64,000 bases of DNA from Desulfovibrio sp. JC022 (lineage in GTDB: Bacteria > Desulfobacterota > Desulfovibrionia > Desulfovibrionales > Desulfovibrionaceae): assembly GCF_010470665.1 (NCBI RefSeq), contig NZ_VOPZ01000009.1, positions 1 to 64,000 on the forward strand. Direction: 5' to 3'. The notes under the pieces were generated by a model. It made no database searches, was not told the origin of the DNA, and saw nothing but the letters and a program-made list of their open reading frames with translations. Every line of letters starts with the position of its first letter. Positions within the stretch are counted from its first letter, which is position 1. Shown here piece by piece: positions 16,507 to 25,216 of the stretch. A program made the translations under genes and the position numbers.

Positions 16507-18591
16507 ATGAGTCAAAACAACATTCTATCAAATGACGAAATATCCACACCTACAGATCAAAAACCGCAAGTAATTGATCAAAGACCCATTGATATTTCGC
16601 CAGTAAGTGACGAGAATTCGGCACAACCGAATCTGGAACATGGGGTAGTTCCGGGGACCGCGCCGACAAACAGTGCTCAACAATCAGGACTGCCTGCCGG
16701 ACCGGTGCATCTTCACAATGCGAATGACTTTAGTGATCAAGGGGAACGATTCGGCGGAGTGCTCAGCCCTGCTGCCGGAGTTCTCAATCCCGGCGAAGAA
16801 ATTCTGGCTGATATTCAAGAGTTTGAACCTAAATTTCTAGACATCCCTCCGCAACCGGATGCCAAATCCGAAGCCGAAGTAGCAATAAATATTAATGACA
16901 ACACCCTTAATCTTGCCATCTACCAGATAGAACAGGAAGTGGAAGAAGGACCGCAGTCTGTAGCAAATTTTTTGGCACTCCAGCCCATCGGGCTTGGGCA
17001 ACAGCCAGTACACGAACCTAGAGCCACCCGTTCAAAAATTGACCAGATCATAGATCCGGTCGAAACACAGGAAATAACGCCAGCACCAACTCCATCTCCC
17101 GGACCGACACCTGAGCCAGAGCCCGAACCACAAAAAATACTATACGGCACCCCCGGTCCCGACAATATCAAAGGAAACTCATCCTCCACGACCATATATG
17201 GTCGTGCTGGCAATGACACACTAACCGGCCGGAATTCAGCTGACACCCTCTATGGCGAAGAAGGGAACGACACCCTCGCCCCCGCGCAGGGAAATGACGT
17301 TGTGGATGGCGGTGACGGCTCAGATACCATATCTTTTGCATCCATCAGTAACGATGTGAATATCACCCTAAGCAGCACATCCGGGTCTGCCACAATTGAG
17401 GACGGAACCGGAGCAGTTGCCTACACTGTTGATCTGGAAAGTGTTGAAAATGTCATAGGAGGTTCAGGGGATGATTATATCCGGGGAACTACCGGGGCCA
17501 ACACTATCTACGGCGGGGACGGTGCCGACTCAGTCTACAGCAACTACGGTAGCGACCTCATTTACGGTGGCAAAGGGAATGATACCCTATACGGCAGGTC
17601 CGGTTCGAACACCATTTATGGTGAAGAAGGTAACGACTACCTGACTGACGGCTCCAACAATGACTATATCAGCGGTGGTAGTGGGAATGATACCATCTCC
17701 CTTAATAAGGGTGTAGATACGGCATATGGAGATAGCGGCGACGACAAAATATACGTATATTGGGATAAAGCATATATTTACGCAGGCTCCGGGGACGATA
17801 AAGTAATCCTCGCTGATGCAACCGGACCCTTTGCTGCTGCCAACGGAACTATTGAAGGCGGATCAGGAAATGACACTCTATATGGTGGCGGGATCAACGA
17901 CTATATCTGGGGCGGCTCCGATGATGACACCATTGACGGCAAAAAGGGAAATGACACACTTTACGGCGATAGCGGCAATGACTCCATAGACGGCAGCCAA
18001 GGAGATGATTTTATCTTCGCCGGAAGCGGCAATGACAACATCGACGGCGGTGATGATACAGACACCCTGAGTTATATCAATGCCACCACAAGCGTCACCG
18101 TAAACCTTGAAAGCGGAACTGCCACGGGTTGGGGCACGGACACCATTGCTTCAATTGAGTCCATTATCGGTTCAAATCAGGATGATAACATCACTTCCCA
18201 CAATTCCGGCACAGAATCCATTACCGGAGGACAAGGAGCTGACACAATCACCCTGAATGACGCCAGCACCACCAAAATATACTACAATGCCATCGCCGAA
18301 GGCGGTGATCATATCAAGAACTTTGACTCCGGTACCGACAATTTCAATTTCGCATCATCCGGGGGATTCTCCGATACAGCAGGGTTCAAATCCTACAACA
18401 CCGATGCTGCCGGAGATGCATATGACGGCACGAACGCATCCATCGGAAGCAACACCCCCACATTCGTCTACGACGACCACAACAACCAGCTCTGGTATGA
18501 TTCCAACGGAGATAATGCCGGAGGGGCTACGCTGATCAGCACCATTGACAGCGGAGATGATGTTGTCAGCGGAGATATTTCGGTGAGCTGA
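16507..18591 (+). CDS. RTX-type calcium-binding repeat protein (type I secretion substrate)
   Basis: A 694-residue secreted protein. Residues 1-190 are acidic and repeat-free. A Pro/Glu linker (PTPSPGPTPEPEPEPQ, about 196-211) follows. From about 217 to 560 come many RTX nonapeptides of the GGxGxDxLx type (for example GGSGNDTLYGG, YGEEGNDYL, DGGDDTDTLSY), which roll up with calcium outside the cell. The C-terminal ~100 residues are acidic and Gly/Asp-rich (FDSGTDNFNFASSGGF), like the uncleaved C-terminal signal of type I secretion. There is no signal peptide and no catalytic domain that I recognise, so an adhesin or surface protein is more likely than an enzyme. No ABC/MFP secretion genes are nearby. 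The ribosome site is weak. Confidence 0.88.
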   Translation: MSQNNILSNDEISTPTDQKPQVIDQRPIDISPVSDENSAQPNLEHGVVPGTAPTNSAQQSGLPAGPVHLHNANDFSDQGERFGGVLSPAAGVLNPGEEILADIQEFEPKFLDIPPQPDAKSEAEVAININDNTLNLAIYQIEQEVEEGPQSVANFLALQPIGLGQQPVHEPRATRSKIDQIIDPVETQEITPAPTPSPGPTPEPEPEPQKILYGTPGPDNIKGNSSSTTIYGRAGNDTLTGRNSADTLYGEEGNDTLAPAQGNDVVDGGDGSDTISFASISNDVNITLSSTSGSATIEDGTGAVAYTVDLESVENVIGGSGDDYIRGTTGANTIYGGDGADSVYSNYGSDLIYGGKGNDTLYGRSGSNTIYGEEGNDYLTDGSNNDYISGGSGNDTISLNKGVDTAYGDSGDDKIYVYWDKAYIYAGSGDDKVILADATGPFAAANGTIEGGSGNDTLYGGGINDYIWGGSDDDTIDGKKGNDTLYGDSGNDSIDGSQGDDFIFAGSGNDNIDGGDDTDTLSYINATTSVTVNLESGTATGWGTDTIASIESIIGSNQDDNITSHNSGTESITGGQGADTITLNDASTTKIYYNAIAEGGDHIKNFDSGTDNFNFASSGGFSDTAGFKSYNTDAAGDAYDGTNASIGSNTPTFVYDDHNNQLWYDSNGDNAGGATLISTIDSGDDVVSGDISVS

Positions 18592-18629
18592 TTAACACAT
18601 GAAAATATTTCAATATAATAATTATATAA

Positions 18630-18673
18630 AGAAGTCCCCGGTTCAGCATTGCTGAGCCGGGGACTTCTCTTTT
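18630..18673. terminator. Bidirectional terminator between the RTX gene and lysE
   Basis: AGAAGTCCCCGGTTCAGCA pairs with TGCTGAGCCGGGGACTTCT (one wobble pair) and is followed by CTTTT. The opposite strand ends in a T-rich tail, so it can serve both convergent genes. Confidence 0.9.
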
Positions 18674-18727
18674 GATCCCACGCAGTTTAAGCACAGCATT
18701 GTCTAGCATCCGGGAAAAACATCTCAA

Positions 18728-19360
18728 TCAACCGTCGAAAGCTATTTTGGCACCAAGCCCCAGCATGCATACCCCGACAGCCTTCTCAATTCCCTTTTTG
18801 CAGCTGTTGAACAGCTTCAGCGGACCGGGAGCAGTCAACACAAACACTACAAATGAAAACCACAACAAGTGGGTTAGCGAAACAAATAGACCGATGCCTA
18901 CTTGGACCGAAACTGGTGTTTCAGGATTTACAACCTGCGTGAACAGGGCCATGAAAAAACATATTGTTTTCGGATTCAGCACATTACACATGAAGCCATT
19001 TCGAAATGCCGTGACTGTAGAACATGATGCAATGCATTGCCCCTCACCATTCAGTTCCTCAGTCGTTTCCGAGGGTAGGAACGATGAAATACCCAGCCAT
19101 ATCAAATAAGCAGCACCAGCGTATCTTATCGCCTCCAGAACCCAGCTGAAAGTTGCCACTACATAGCCAAGCCCCAGCAGGATATACGTCGTATGCACAA
19201 TCACCCCACAGGCAATTCCGGCAGCTGTCGCTAATCCAAGCTTCCGCCCGAAACGAAGCCCGTTCCTGACGATAATCGCAAAATCCGGTCCGGGACTGAC
19301 CACAGCTAAGACAGTAACCATCCCTACCAACATTAAATTTGAATCGATAAAATAATTCAT
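18728..19360 (-). CDS. LysE/RhtB family amino-acid exporter
   Basis: The 210-residue membrane protein carries the family signature VVSPGPDFAIIVRNGLRFG near residue 20 and the FMCNVLNPKTICFFMALFTQ segment, with about six membrane helices. It exports an amino acid or similar small molecule out of the cytoplasm. GGAGAGGTC precedes the ATG. The gene is divergent from a LysR-type regulator. That arrangement is classic for LysE and its regulator LysG/ArgP, so the exporter is probably induced by its substrate through that regulator. Confidence 0.88.
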   Translation of the reverse strand: MNYFIDSNLMLVGMVTVLAVVSPGPDFAIIVRNGLRFGRKLGLATAAGIACGVIVHTTYILLGLGYVVATFSWVLEAIRYAGAAYLIWLGISSFLPSETTEELNGEGQCIASCSTVTAFRNGFMCNVLNPKTICFFMALFTQVVNPETPVSVQVGIGLFVSLTHLLWFSFVVFVLTAPGPLKLFNSCKKGIEKAVGVCMLGLGAKIAFDG

Positions 19361-19403
19361 ATTAAGACCTCTCCTGAATCAATTTAAATATTGTAGTAGA
19401 CCA

Positions 19404-19417
19404 TATTTCATGAAATA
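19404..19417. promoter_or_regulatory. Palindrome in the lysE/lysR divergent region
   Basis: TATTTCATGAAATA is a perfect 14-base palindrome, 44 bases upstream of the lysE start and 52 upstream of the lysR start. It is a candidate regulator site, possibly the activation site for lysE. Confidence 0.4.
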
Positions 19418-19442
19418 AATAACGAATAGTTTTCAACTTAAT

Positions 19443-19459
19443 TGTGAATATAATTCACA
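19443..19459. promoter_or_regulatory. Candidate LysR-type operator
   Basis: TGTGAAT-ATA-ATTCACA is a perfect inverted repeat that fits the T-N11-A rule of LysR-type boxes. It ends nine bases before the regulator ATG, overlapping its ribosome site, which suggests autorepression. Confidence 0.5.
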
Positions 19460-19468
19460 GGAATTAAT

Positions 19469-20347
19469 ATGAAACAACTTCCACCTTTAGGACCGCTCGT
19501 CAGTTTCCGTGCTGCAGCTGCCTGCTTGAGTTTTACGAAGGCAGCCCGAGAACTTAATTTGACCCATGGCGCAATCAGCAAGGCAGTTAAGCAGCTTGAA
19601 GAATATTACGGCCTGCCGCTTTTTCACAGACGAAACAGGGCAATTTTCCTGACTGAGAAAGGGCGTTTCCTATTTCAGCATGTAGACAGACTACTTAACG
19701 AACTTGAAGAAGTTAGCGAGCAGATGCGCATTGCCGAAAACGGACAAAGAATCTCTGTTTCATGTGAGCCATCCCTGAGCATGCGCTGGCTGATGCCTCG
19801 ATTGGAGCAATTCCATGAGTCCTTCCCCGAAACTGAAATTCACATATCTACCGCCGGAGGACCCATTGATCTGACTTCCGGGGGCGTACATCTGGCTATA
19901 CGGCGTTCAGATTTTTCATGGCCTGCAAACTATCATGCACTGTCTCTTGGCAGAGAACGCATAGGCCCTGTTTGCAGTCCTTCCTATTGGGAAAAAAACA
20001 AACACAAGCCCAAAAGACTACTACATACCAGAACCCGTAGAGAAGCTTGGACAGATTGGGAACAATACTCAGCCAAAGAACTCAAAGCAGACTCGGAACA
20101 ATTTTACGATCACTTTTACTTTAGTCTGCAAGCAGCTGTAGCCGGGTTGGGAATAGCCATGGGACCTGAACCTCTGGTAGCGGATGACCTTGAACGAGGA
20201 CTGCTCGTTGCCCCGTTTGGTTTTGTTAAGACCCCTATTTCATATGTTGTATTATCCCTGAACCCTATTGACCAAGATAAGAAACTTAATGATTTTGTTT
20301 GCTGGGTAAGAGAACATATTGCTTTGGATAAAAATGAATACCAGTAA
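19469..20347 (+). CDS. LysR family transcriptional regulator (GcvA-like)
   Basis: The 292-residue protein starts with a winged helix-turn-helix (FRAAAACLSFTKAARELNLTHGAISKAVKQLEEYYG). An effector-binding domain with two lobes follows (SVSCEPSLSMRWLMPRLEQF, GVHLAIRRSDF, VAGLGIAMGPEPLVADDLERG). These segments resemble the GcvA subgroup. It most likely controls the divergent lysE exporter in response to that exporter's substrate. A perfect T-N11-A palindrome lies just upstream of its ATG. AGGA at 19459-19462 is the ribosome site. Confidence 0.9.
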   Translation: MKQLPPLGPLVSFRAAAACLSFTKAARELNLTHGAISKAVKQLEEYYGLPLFHRRNRAIFLTEKGRFLFQHVDRLLNELEEVSEQMRIAENGQRISVSCEPSLSMRWLMPRLEQFHESFPETEIHISTAGGPIDLTSGGVHLAIRRSDFSWPANYHALSLGRERIGPVCSPSYWEKNKHKPKRLLHTRTRREAWTDWEQYSAKELKADSEQFYDHFYFSLQAAVAGLGIAMGPEPLVADDLERGLLVAPFGFVKTPISYVVLSLNPIDQDKKLNDFVCWVREHIALDKNEYQ

Positions 20348-20388
20348 AGCCCCAGCGACCTGCAATTGTCAGAAATAGCTGCAAACCA

Positions 20389-20440
20389 AAAGCCCCCGGA
20401 AGATATCAAAATCTTGCCGAGGGCTTCTAATTTATTTTAT
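20389..20440. terminator. Bidirectional terminator between lysR and phosphofructokinase
   Basis: AAGCCCCCGGAAGAT pairs with ATCTTGCCGAGGGCTT, with one mismatch and one bulge. T-rich tails lie on both sides. It serves two convergent genes. Confidence 0.75.
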
Positions 20441-20465
20441 CAAAAATGCCTAGAATTTCATCTGA

Positions 20466-21803
20466 TCACATCTCACAAATATCCTTCTCCATGTCATTGC
20501 GCAGATGGCCCTGACCGGTGGATTCGAGAACTGCGCGCCAGTAGTCGGACTTGATGTTCAACTTCTTGCGCTTGATGGTGACCACATCGAGCGGCAGGTG
20601 CACGTAGCGGGCCTGCAAGCGACTGACGACCATTCCGGTCTTTCCGGCCATAGCCGCGTGCACGGCGTGCTGGCCTAAGAAGCCGCAATATACGCAGTCG
20701 TTGGCATTAGCCGGTACTGAACGAATAATATAGCTGGGGTCGATAAATTTTAAAGTGATATCCTTGCCTACGTCCTTGAAATAATCCTTTATGCGCCGGA
20801 TGATCAAAGTGCAGACATCGCAGAGAACAGGGTTGCCGGAAGCGTCCTTTTCCCCGGTATATTCGCATTGTTCCTGCCCGGCTCCTTCAGCGCAGACAAT
20901 AACCGCATGCTGCCGTTCATCCAAACGCTTTTCAAGAGAGCGCAACAGTCCGTACTCCCCGTCAAATTCAAAGGGGTGCTCAGGCACAAGCACGAAGTTA
21001 ACGTCCTTGAGTGCCAGAGTGGCCTGCGCAGCAATAAAACCGGACTCGCGGCCCATGAGCTTAACCAACCCGATACCGTTAACCACGCCCACGGATTCCA
21101 CATGCGCGGACTGAATAGCCTCGGTGGCCTTGTCCACTGCGGTATCAAAACCAAAAGACTTGGTAACAAAGCTGATATCATTATCAATGGTTTTGGGGAC
21201 CCCGATGATGGAAATCCTGATCCGCCGTTTCTCAATTTCTTCCACAATCTTCTGGGCCGCACGCATGGTGCCGTCTCCGCCGATCATGAACAGCACTGAA
21301 ATATTCATCCGTTCAAGGGCATCCACTACTTCTTCCGGGTCCTGCGGTCCGCGCGACGAGCCAAGAATGGTTCCACCGAACTGATGGATGTTTGCAACTT
21401 TATCAGCTGTAAGCTCTACAACATCATGCCCGTACTTGGGGATGAACCCCTGTAACCCGAACTTGATGCCCAGCACCGCAGGCACTTTATACAGGTAGTG
21501 TGCTTCCAATACGATGGAGCGTATAACATCATTCAGGCCGGGACAAAGCCCGCCGCAGGTGACAACCGCGCATTTGGTCTTGGAAGGATCAAAATATGTG
21601 AAAGCTCTGGGGCCGGCTTTTTCAAACTCCTGATAAACATCGTTGTCAGCTGAAGAATCCATTTCCTCTTCAGCAAGGTTGACCAGAGTCCTTTCCTTAT
21701 CTTCTATAAAAACACACCGTTTAAGCGGCGAAGGGATTTTAGCCTTACCAAGCACTGGAATTTCAGTATTGATCTGTTCTGCTTTATTAGCCTTTTTAAC
21801 CAT
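20466..21803 (-). CDS. ATP-dependent 6-phosphofructokinase, plant-like group
   Basis: This 445-residue enzyme phosphorylates fructose 6-phosphate in glycolysis. Motifs: VVTCGGLCPGLNDVIRSIV, LGSSRGPQDPEEV, FMIGGDGTMRAA, GVPKTIDNDI and KLMGRESGFIAAQATLA. GGDGT (Gly rather than Asp after GGD) is the mark of ATP use, while PKTIDND is the long-form signature seen in plant PFKs and some bacteria. So ATP is the likely donor, though this group is often misnamed PPi-dependent. The ATG at 21803 follows AGGAGGTTTGAA; the longer frame to 21851 lacks such a site. The gene lies 48 bases downstream of the propeller-like gene and may be read from it or from its own promoter. Confidence 0.9.
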   Translation of the reverse strand: MVKKANKAEQINTEIPVLGKAKIPSPLKRCVFIEDKERTLVNLAEEEMDSSADNDVYQEFEKAGPRAFTYFDPSKTKCAVVTCGGLCPGLNDVIRSIVLEAHYLYKVPAVLGIKFGLQGFIPKYGHDVVELTADKVANIHQFGGTILGSSRGPQDPEEVVDALERMNISVLFMIGGDGTMRAAQKIVEEIEKRRIRISIIGVPKTIDNDISFVTKSFGFDTAVDKATEAIQSAHVESVGVVNGIGLVKLMGRESGFIAAQATLALKDVNFVLVPEHPFEFDGEYGLLRSLEKRLDERQHAVIVCAEGAGQEQCEYTGEKDASGNPVLCDVCTLIIRRIKDYFKDVGKDITLKFIDPSYIIRSVPANANDCVYCGFLGQHAVHAAMAGKTGMVVSRLQARYVHLPLDVVTIKRKKLNIKSDYWRAVLESTGQGHLRNDMEKDICEM

Positions 21804-21851
21804 TTCAAACCTCCTGCGAAACAATTCAGTCCCGCCAGTAGTGAATAGCAA

Positions 21852-23225
21852 TTATCTTACTTCACCTTCAATAAGGGGCACCCAAAGAGCCGGGCTGTCC
21901 GCCAGAATGGATTCCCGAATCGGCAACTCCATGGGATGAGGATTCATACGGGCCACGCTACCCATATTTTCCCACCAGAGGTAAAAGCCCTTGTCCCCGA
22001 TATGTCTGCCGTAAAGGCGCATTGTACCCTTCTGACAGACAAGGTCATAGAGACGAAAGAACTTCTTACCAACTTTGTATACACCTTTACTTGGTGAAAT
22101 CAATTTCCAGTCATCAGCTTCAGTTCCGGCAATTTCCTTGCCATCCAAAACACTATAATAGCGGGTTTCACGGTCAAGGTCACGAACCCTGAGTAACTTT
22201 TCAGCGGCAGAATAGGAAACAATGAACATAGGCATACCCAGATGTTCTGTTATCTTCCAGCGATCCACTCCGGTGGAATAAACAAGCCCACCGTTGCGCT
22301 TGTATATCCAGGCCGGTTCCTGCTCCAAGGCTTCAGATTTCTTCACCGTGGCTCTCTTGCGCAAATCCCAGTAAACCTCACTCCCATTGTCACGGGTCAG
22401 GCAGACCACGTATCCGGCCATTCTGGCGTCCACAAAAGGTCCTCCGGGAACATCATCTGAATCCATGCGGGTATTATTTTTCATACCCTGCTTGATGATC
22501 CTGCCCGAAGCTTCTACAGCAACCAAAACGCCCTGCCCCGGTGTGTAGCCAAGAGAAAGCGGTGTGCCTTCAAGAATGGAAATTTCCTGAAGCGGACCGG
22601 AAACAGGTCCGCAGAGCAATCCATTAAAATTGTCGATAATGCCGAGCCATTCCCCGGTTCCGGAGAGGGCCATCATCTTTACCGGACCATGCTCAACCGG
22701 AATTTCTCCCGGAATCCTTGAACACTCTTCAAGGTTGAAGACATAAATCCGGTCACCGTCACGTCCGGTAGCGGCAAGAGCAGGGCTACCGGGACCATAT
22801 CCGGTATGCAGAGCCCCGCCACCGCCGGGAAGGCGGACTTTACGGCATTTATATCTACTCCAGATCCGGACTGTGCCGTCATAAAGAGCTGCGGCCAGAC
22901 CTTCCTCATTTCCGGCATAGGAGGCAACCCCCCCGGCAATGATCGGCATAGCTTTTTCTCTTTTCACAGAAATATAAAGCTTATCTTCGATGCCTTCAAA
23001 AGGCGGATCATAAAGTTTTTTCGCGCTTACGTACTTCTTACTCAACAACTGGGAGACATAGCCCTTCAGGGATTTTGTAGTCCCTTTCCGCAATTGGGAG
23101 GGCACATCAATATATGACTGCCCCACTCTTTCTTTGGACGCCGCATCCCCCTGAACGGGCATCCCGGCTGTTACAACAACTAAAGCCAGAACCATAAGTC
23201 CGGCTTTGAAATTTTTTGAAATCAT
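21852..23225 (-). CDS. Exported WD40/propeller-like protein, unknown function
   Basis: The 457-residue protein has a signal peptide (cleavage near VQGDAAS, residue ~28). The body shows repeated short beta-rich units of the kind AAALYDGTVRIWSRYK, AATGRDGDRIYVFNL and YWDLRKRATV, resembling WD40-type propeller blades. A blade count cannot be given by eye. It lacks catalytic motifs that I recognise, so a periplasmic scaffold or binding role is likely. Its ATG overlaps the stop of the DUF1992 gene by four bases (23222-23225), so it is translated as the last part of the Mla-like operon. A role in envelope lipid transport is inference from this position only. Confidence 0.7.
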   Translation of the reverse strand: MISKNFKAGLMVLALVVVTAGMPVQGDAASKERVGQSYIDVPSQLRKGTTKSLKGYVSQLLSKKYVSAKKLYDPPFEGIEDKLYISVKREKAMPIIAGGVASYAGNEEGLAAALYDGTVRIWSRYKCRKVRLPGGGGALHTGYGPGSPALAATGRDGDRIYVFNLEECSRIPGEIPVEHGPVKMMALSGTGEWLGIIDNFNGLLCGPVSGPLQEISILEGTPLSLGYTPGQGVLVAVEASGRIIKQGMKNNTRMDSDDVPGGPFVDARMAGYVVCLTRDNGSEVYWDLRKRATVKKSEALEQEPAWIYKRNGGLVYSTGVDRWKITEHLGMPMFIVSYSAAEKLLRVRDLDRETRYYSVLDGKEIAGTEADDWKLISPSKGVYKVGKKFFRLYDLVCQKGTMRLYGRHIGDKGFYLWWENMGSVARMNPHPMELPIRESILADSPALWVPLIEGEVR

Positions 23226-23620
23226 CCCTCAATTTCCTTGATTTTCCTGCTCTGCAAGGTGATGCGCTCAACGATGCTTTTGTAATATTCATCTTCCTCG
23301 TCGATGGCTATTTCCTTTCCACGCATATTTTTGATGCGCTCGAAAAGCAGATTCACTTTCTGCATCTGAGTATAGCGTTCCTTTTCATCTTCCATATATT
23401 CAAGCAAATCAAGGGCAGAATGAATATCTTTTCTGAGCTGCATCTCAGGAGGCAGATAGCCCCCGTTTTTTAGGGCCTTATAAGCCATGCGCAATTCAGG
23501 CGGGATCATGGAATCATCTTCCAGTTCAAGGGGTTTACCCTTTCCCGGTAAGTCCTTGAACTCCCCTTTGCGCTCTGCTTCCTTAATTTTTGATTCGGCT
23601 ATGGCTGCAATAAAAAACAT
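23222..23620 (-). CDS. DUF1992 (DnaJ-homologue C28-like) protein
   Basis: The 132-residue protein is DUF1992: IAESKIKEAERKGEFKDLPG, GKPLELEDDSMIPPELRMAY and a Lys/Glu-rich helical tail. The family is widespread and its biochemical role is unknown; it is named after a DnaJ-like human relative but has no J domain here. The start at 23620 is chosen because its ATG shares a base with the TAA of the upstream lipoprotein gene (TAATG), giving translational coupling. A start at 23671 would add residues that do not fit the family. Confidence 0.82.
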   Translation of the reverse strand: MFFIAAIAESKIKEAERKGEFKDLPGKGKPLELEDDSMIPPELRMAYKALKNGGYLPPEMQLRKDIHSALDLLEYMEDEKERYTQMQKVNLLFERIKNMRGKEIAIDEEDEYYKSIVERITLQSRKIKEIEG

Positions 23621-24246
23621 TAACGCCCCATATTTCGGGAGAGCATCTCCCCTCCAAAACCATCTATCCACAAAATTGTTTTCTTCATGACCCCGTCAAC
23701 AGCCTGCTGAGCCGCCTGTGCTATGGATTCGCCACGCAAAGATTTAACCATGGCCTGCGCTTCAACCAGTTTTCGGGCCAAAAGATTCTTGCCGCTGCCG
23801 TCCCAGAGGGAATAACGCACAGCAACCTTAAATGCATCCTCTCCGTTACGCTGAAGCTCAAATGAGGTAATCACGCCTGAAAGAACCAGATCCTTCCTGA
23901 TACCGGGTCGATAAGGGCTGACAACCTCATAGCTGTTCATACAATTCAAAGAAGGCGCAGCAATCAGATCCAGAATCTCCGCCGGAGTACCTTCCCAGCT
24001 CCAACGGTAATCGGGCTTCATGACCTGCCCTTTGGCTATGATCACCGTCTCCCGGTCAAGAGCAGGCAGACTGGTAAAACGTTTCAGAGCCAAACGGGGC
24101 ATATCCGGATTTACCCGTTCACACCCATCGCCAGAACCATTATTCCCCACCCGCAAGTAAGAAGATTCCACAGATTTACCGCCGATACATCCGGCAGAAA
24201 ACAAGACACAAACCAGAATTATGAGGGATAAAATTTTCTTAATCAT
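23620..24246 (-). CDS. ABC-type transport auxiliary lipoprotein (PqiC-like)
   Basis: The 208-residue protein has a signal sequence with lipobox LFSAGC (Cys ~20), then a domain like the ABC transport auxiliary lipoprotein family (PqiC/DUF330): SSYLRVGN, LALKRFTSLPALDRETVIIAKG, MKPDYRWSWEGTPAEIL. It would sit in the outer or inner membrane leaflet facing the periplasm and act with the MCE protein encoded just upstream. Its start overlaps mlaD by eight bases. This gene takes the place that MlaC or PqiC has in other lipid-transport operons. Confidence 0.82.
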   Translation of the reverse strand: MIKKILSLIILVCVLFSAGCIGGKSVESSYLRVGNNGSGDGCERVNPDMPRLALKRFTSLPALDRETVIIAKGQVMKPDYRWSWEGTPAEILDLIAAPSLNCMNSYEVVSPYRPGIRKDLVLSGVITSFELQRNGEDAFKVAVRYSLWDGSGKNLLARKLVEAQAMVKSLRGESIAQAAQQAVDGVMKKTILWIDGFGGEMLSRNMGR

Positions 24247-25201
24247 GTTCAGCTCCCTGCGGAGGATTTAAAACCTGCCACGGACGTTCGCGCAGCGACC
24301 GGGCCAAGCGATTCATTTCACGGGAAAGGCGGTTGATGTTCACAAGTATGATTTCCAGTTCTTCCTGATCGTATTCCACATTGCGGCGCAGGTCTGTAGT
24401 CAAGCCGTCTATGCCGTCAACTGCACGGCTGACATCTCCGCTGACGCTATGCAGGGTTGTACTCATATCCCCTTGCAGTGCAGCAAGAACAGCCTCTACT
24501 TTCTGCAAGGTATCGATAAGTTCTTTTGTAAGAACGGTAATATTCTTGGAACCGTTGTTCATGGCCCCGGCACCGGACCGGGCCAGCTTTTTCCACTCAT
24601 CCCTGAAAGTAACTAAAGTGGCATTGGTTTCTGCAAGCACCTCTGGAGCCATTTTCAGACTTTTTCCGATGTTGGACATATTCTCAGGTGAAAGAAGCAT
24701 CTCAAACCCATTTACGGCCCTTTCAAGCTGTGGAGTTAGCGAGGCAACAGAACGACCCATTGCAGCAGCCACTTCATTCATGCTCATTTTTACCGTCGAA
24801 GGAATAATGTCTCCATCAGACAATTTAGGACCGACATCCCCACGCAATTCAAGCAGTATGTAATTATCGCCCACCAGCCCCTTCTGGCTAACCATGGCTG
24901 TAGTGCCCCGGTAGAGAGGAAAATCACGATCCACATTGATGACCACGGAAATCCGTCCGGGATTGTCTTCATCCACATTGATAGAAGCCACCTTACCCAC
25001 GCTTAATCCGGCATACTTTACAGGACGCCCAGAAGTAAGATCCTTCACATTACGGAACAAAATCTTGTATTGCGAATAGTCGGAAAAAAAATCATGGCCG
25101 CCCAGAAACACAATGAACAGGCCAAGCACGCTCAGCCCTGCCAGAGCGACCAATGCGGCCTTGATCATATCAGCAGCCGAGCTGCGCGGATTGAGTACCA
25201 T
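24239..25201 (-). CDS. mlaD: MlaD/MCE family lipid-transport protein
   Basis: The 320-residue protein has one N-terminal membrane helix (about residues 15-35), then the MCE domain (YKILFRNVKDLTSGRPVKYAGLSVGKVASINVD, continuing through about residue 130). A long helical C-terminus rich in Leu, Asn and Ser may form a tube or bundle. It is the periplasmic substrate-binding ring of an MlaFED-type ABC transporter that moves phospholipids between membranes. The ATG at 25201 is preferred over the GTG at 25204 because GGGAG is seven bases upstream. It is followed by a PqiC-like lipoprotein. Confidence 0.9.
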   Translation of the reverse strand: MVLNPRSSAADMIKAALVALAGLSVLGLFIVFLGGHDFFSDYSQYKILFRNVKDLTSGRPVKYAGLSVGKVASINVDEDNPGRISVVINVDRDFPLYRGTTAMVSQKGLVGDNYILLELRGDVGPKLSDGDIIPSTVKMSMNEVAAAMGRSVASLTPQLERAVNGFEMLLSPENMSNIGKSLKMAPEVLAETNATLVTFRDEWKKLARSGAGAMNNGSKNITVLTKELIDTLQKVEAVLAALQGDMSTTLHSVSGDVSRAVDGIDGLTTDLRRNVEYDQEELEIILVNINRLSREMNRLARSLRERPWQVLNPPQGAEHD

Positions 25202-25216
25202 CACATATCTCCCGTA

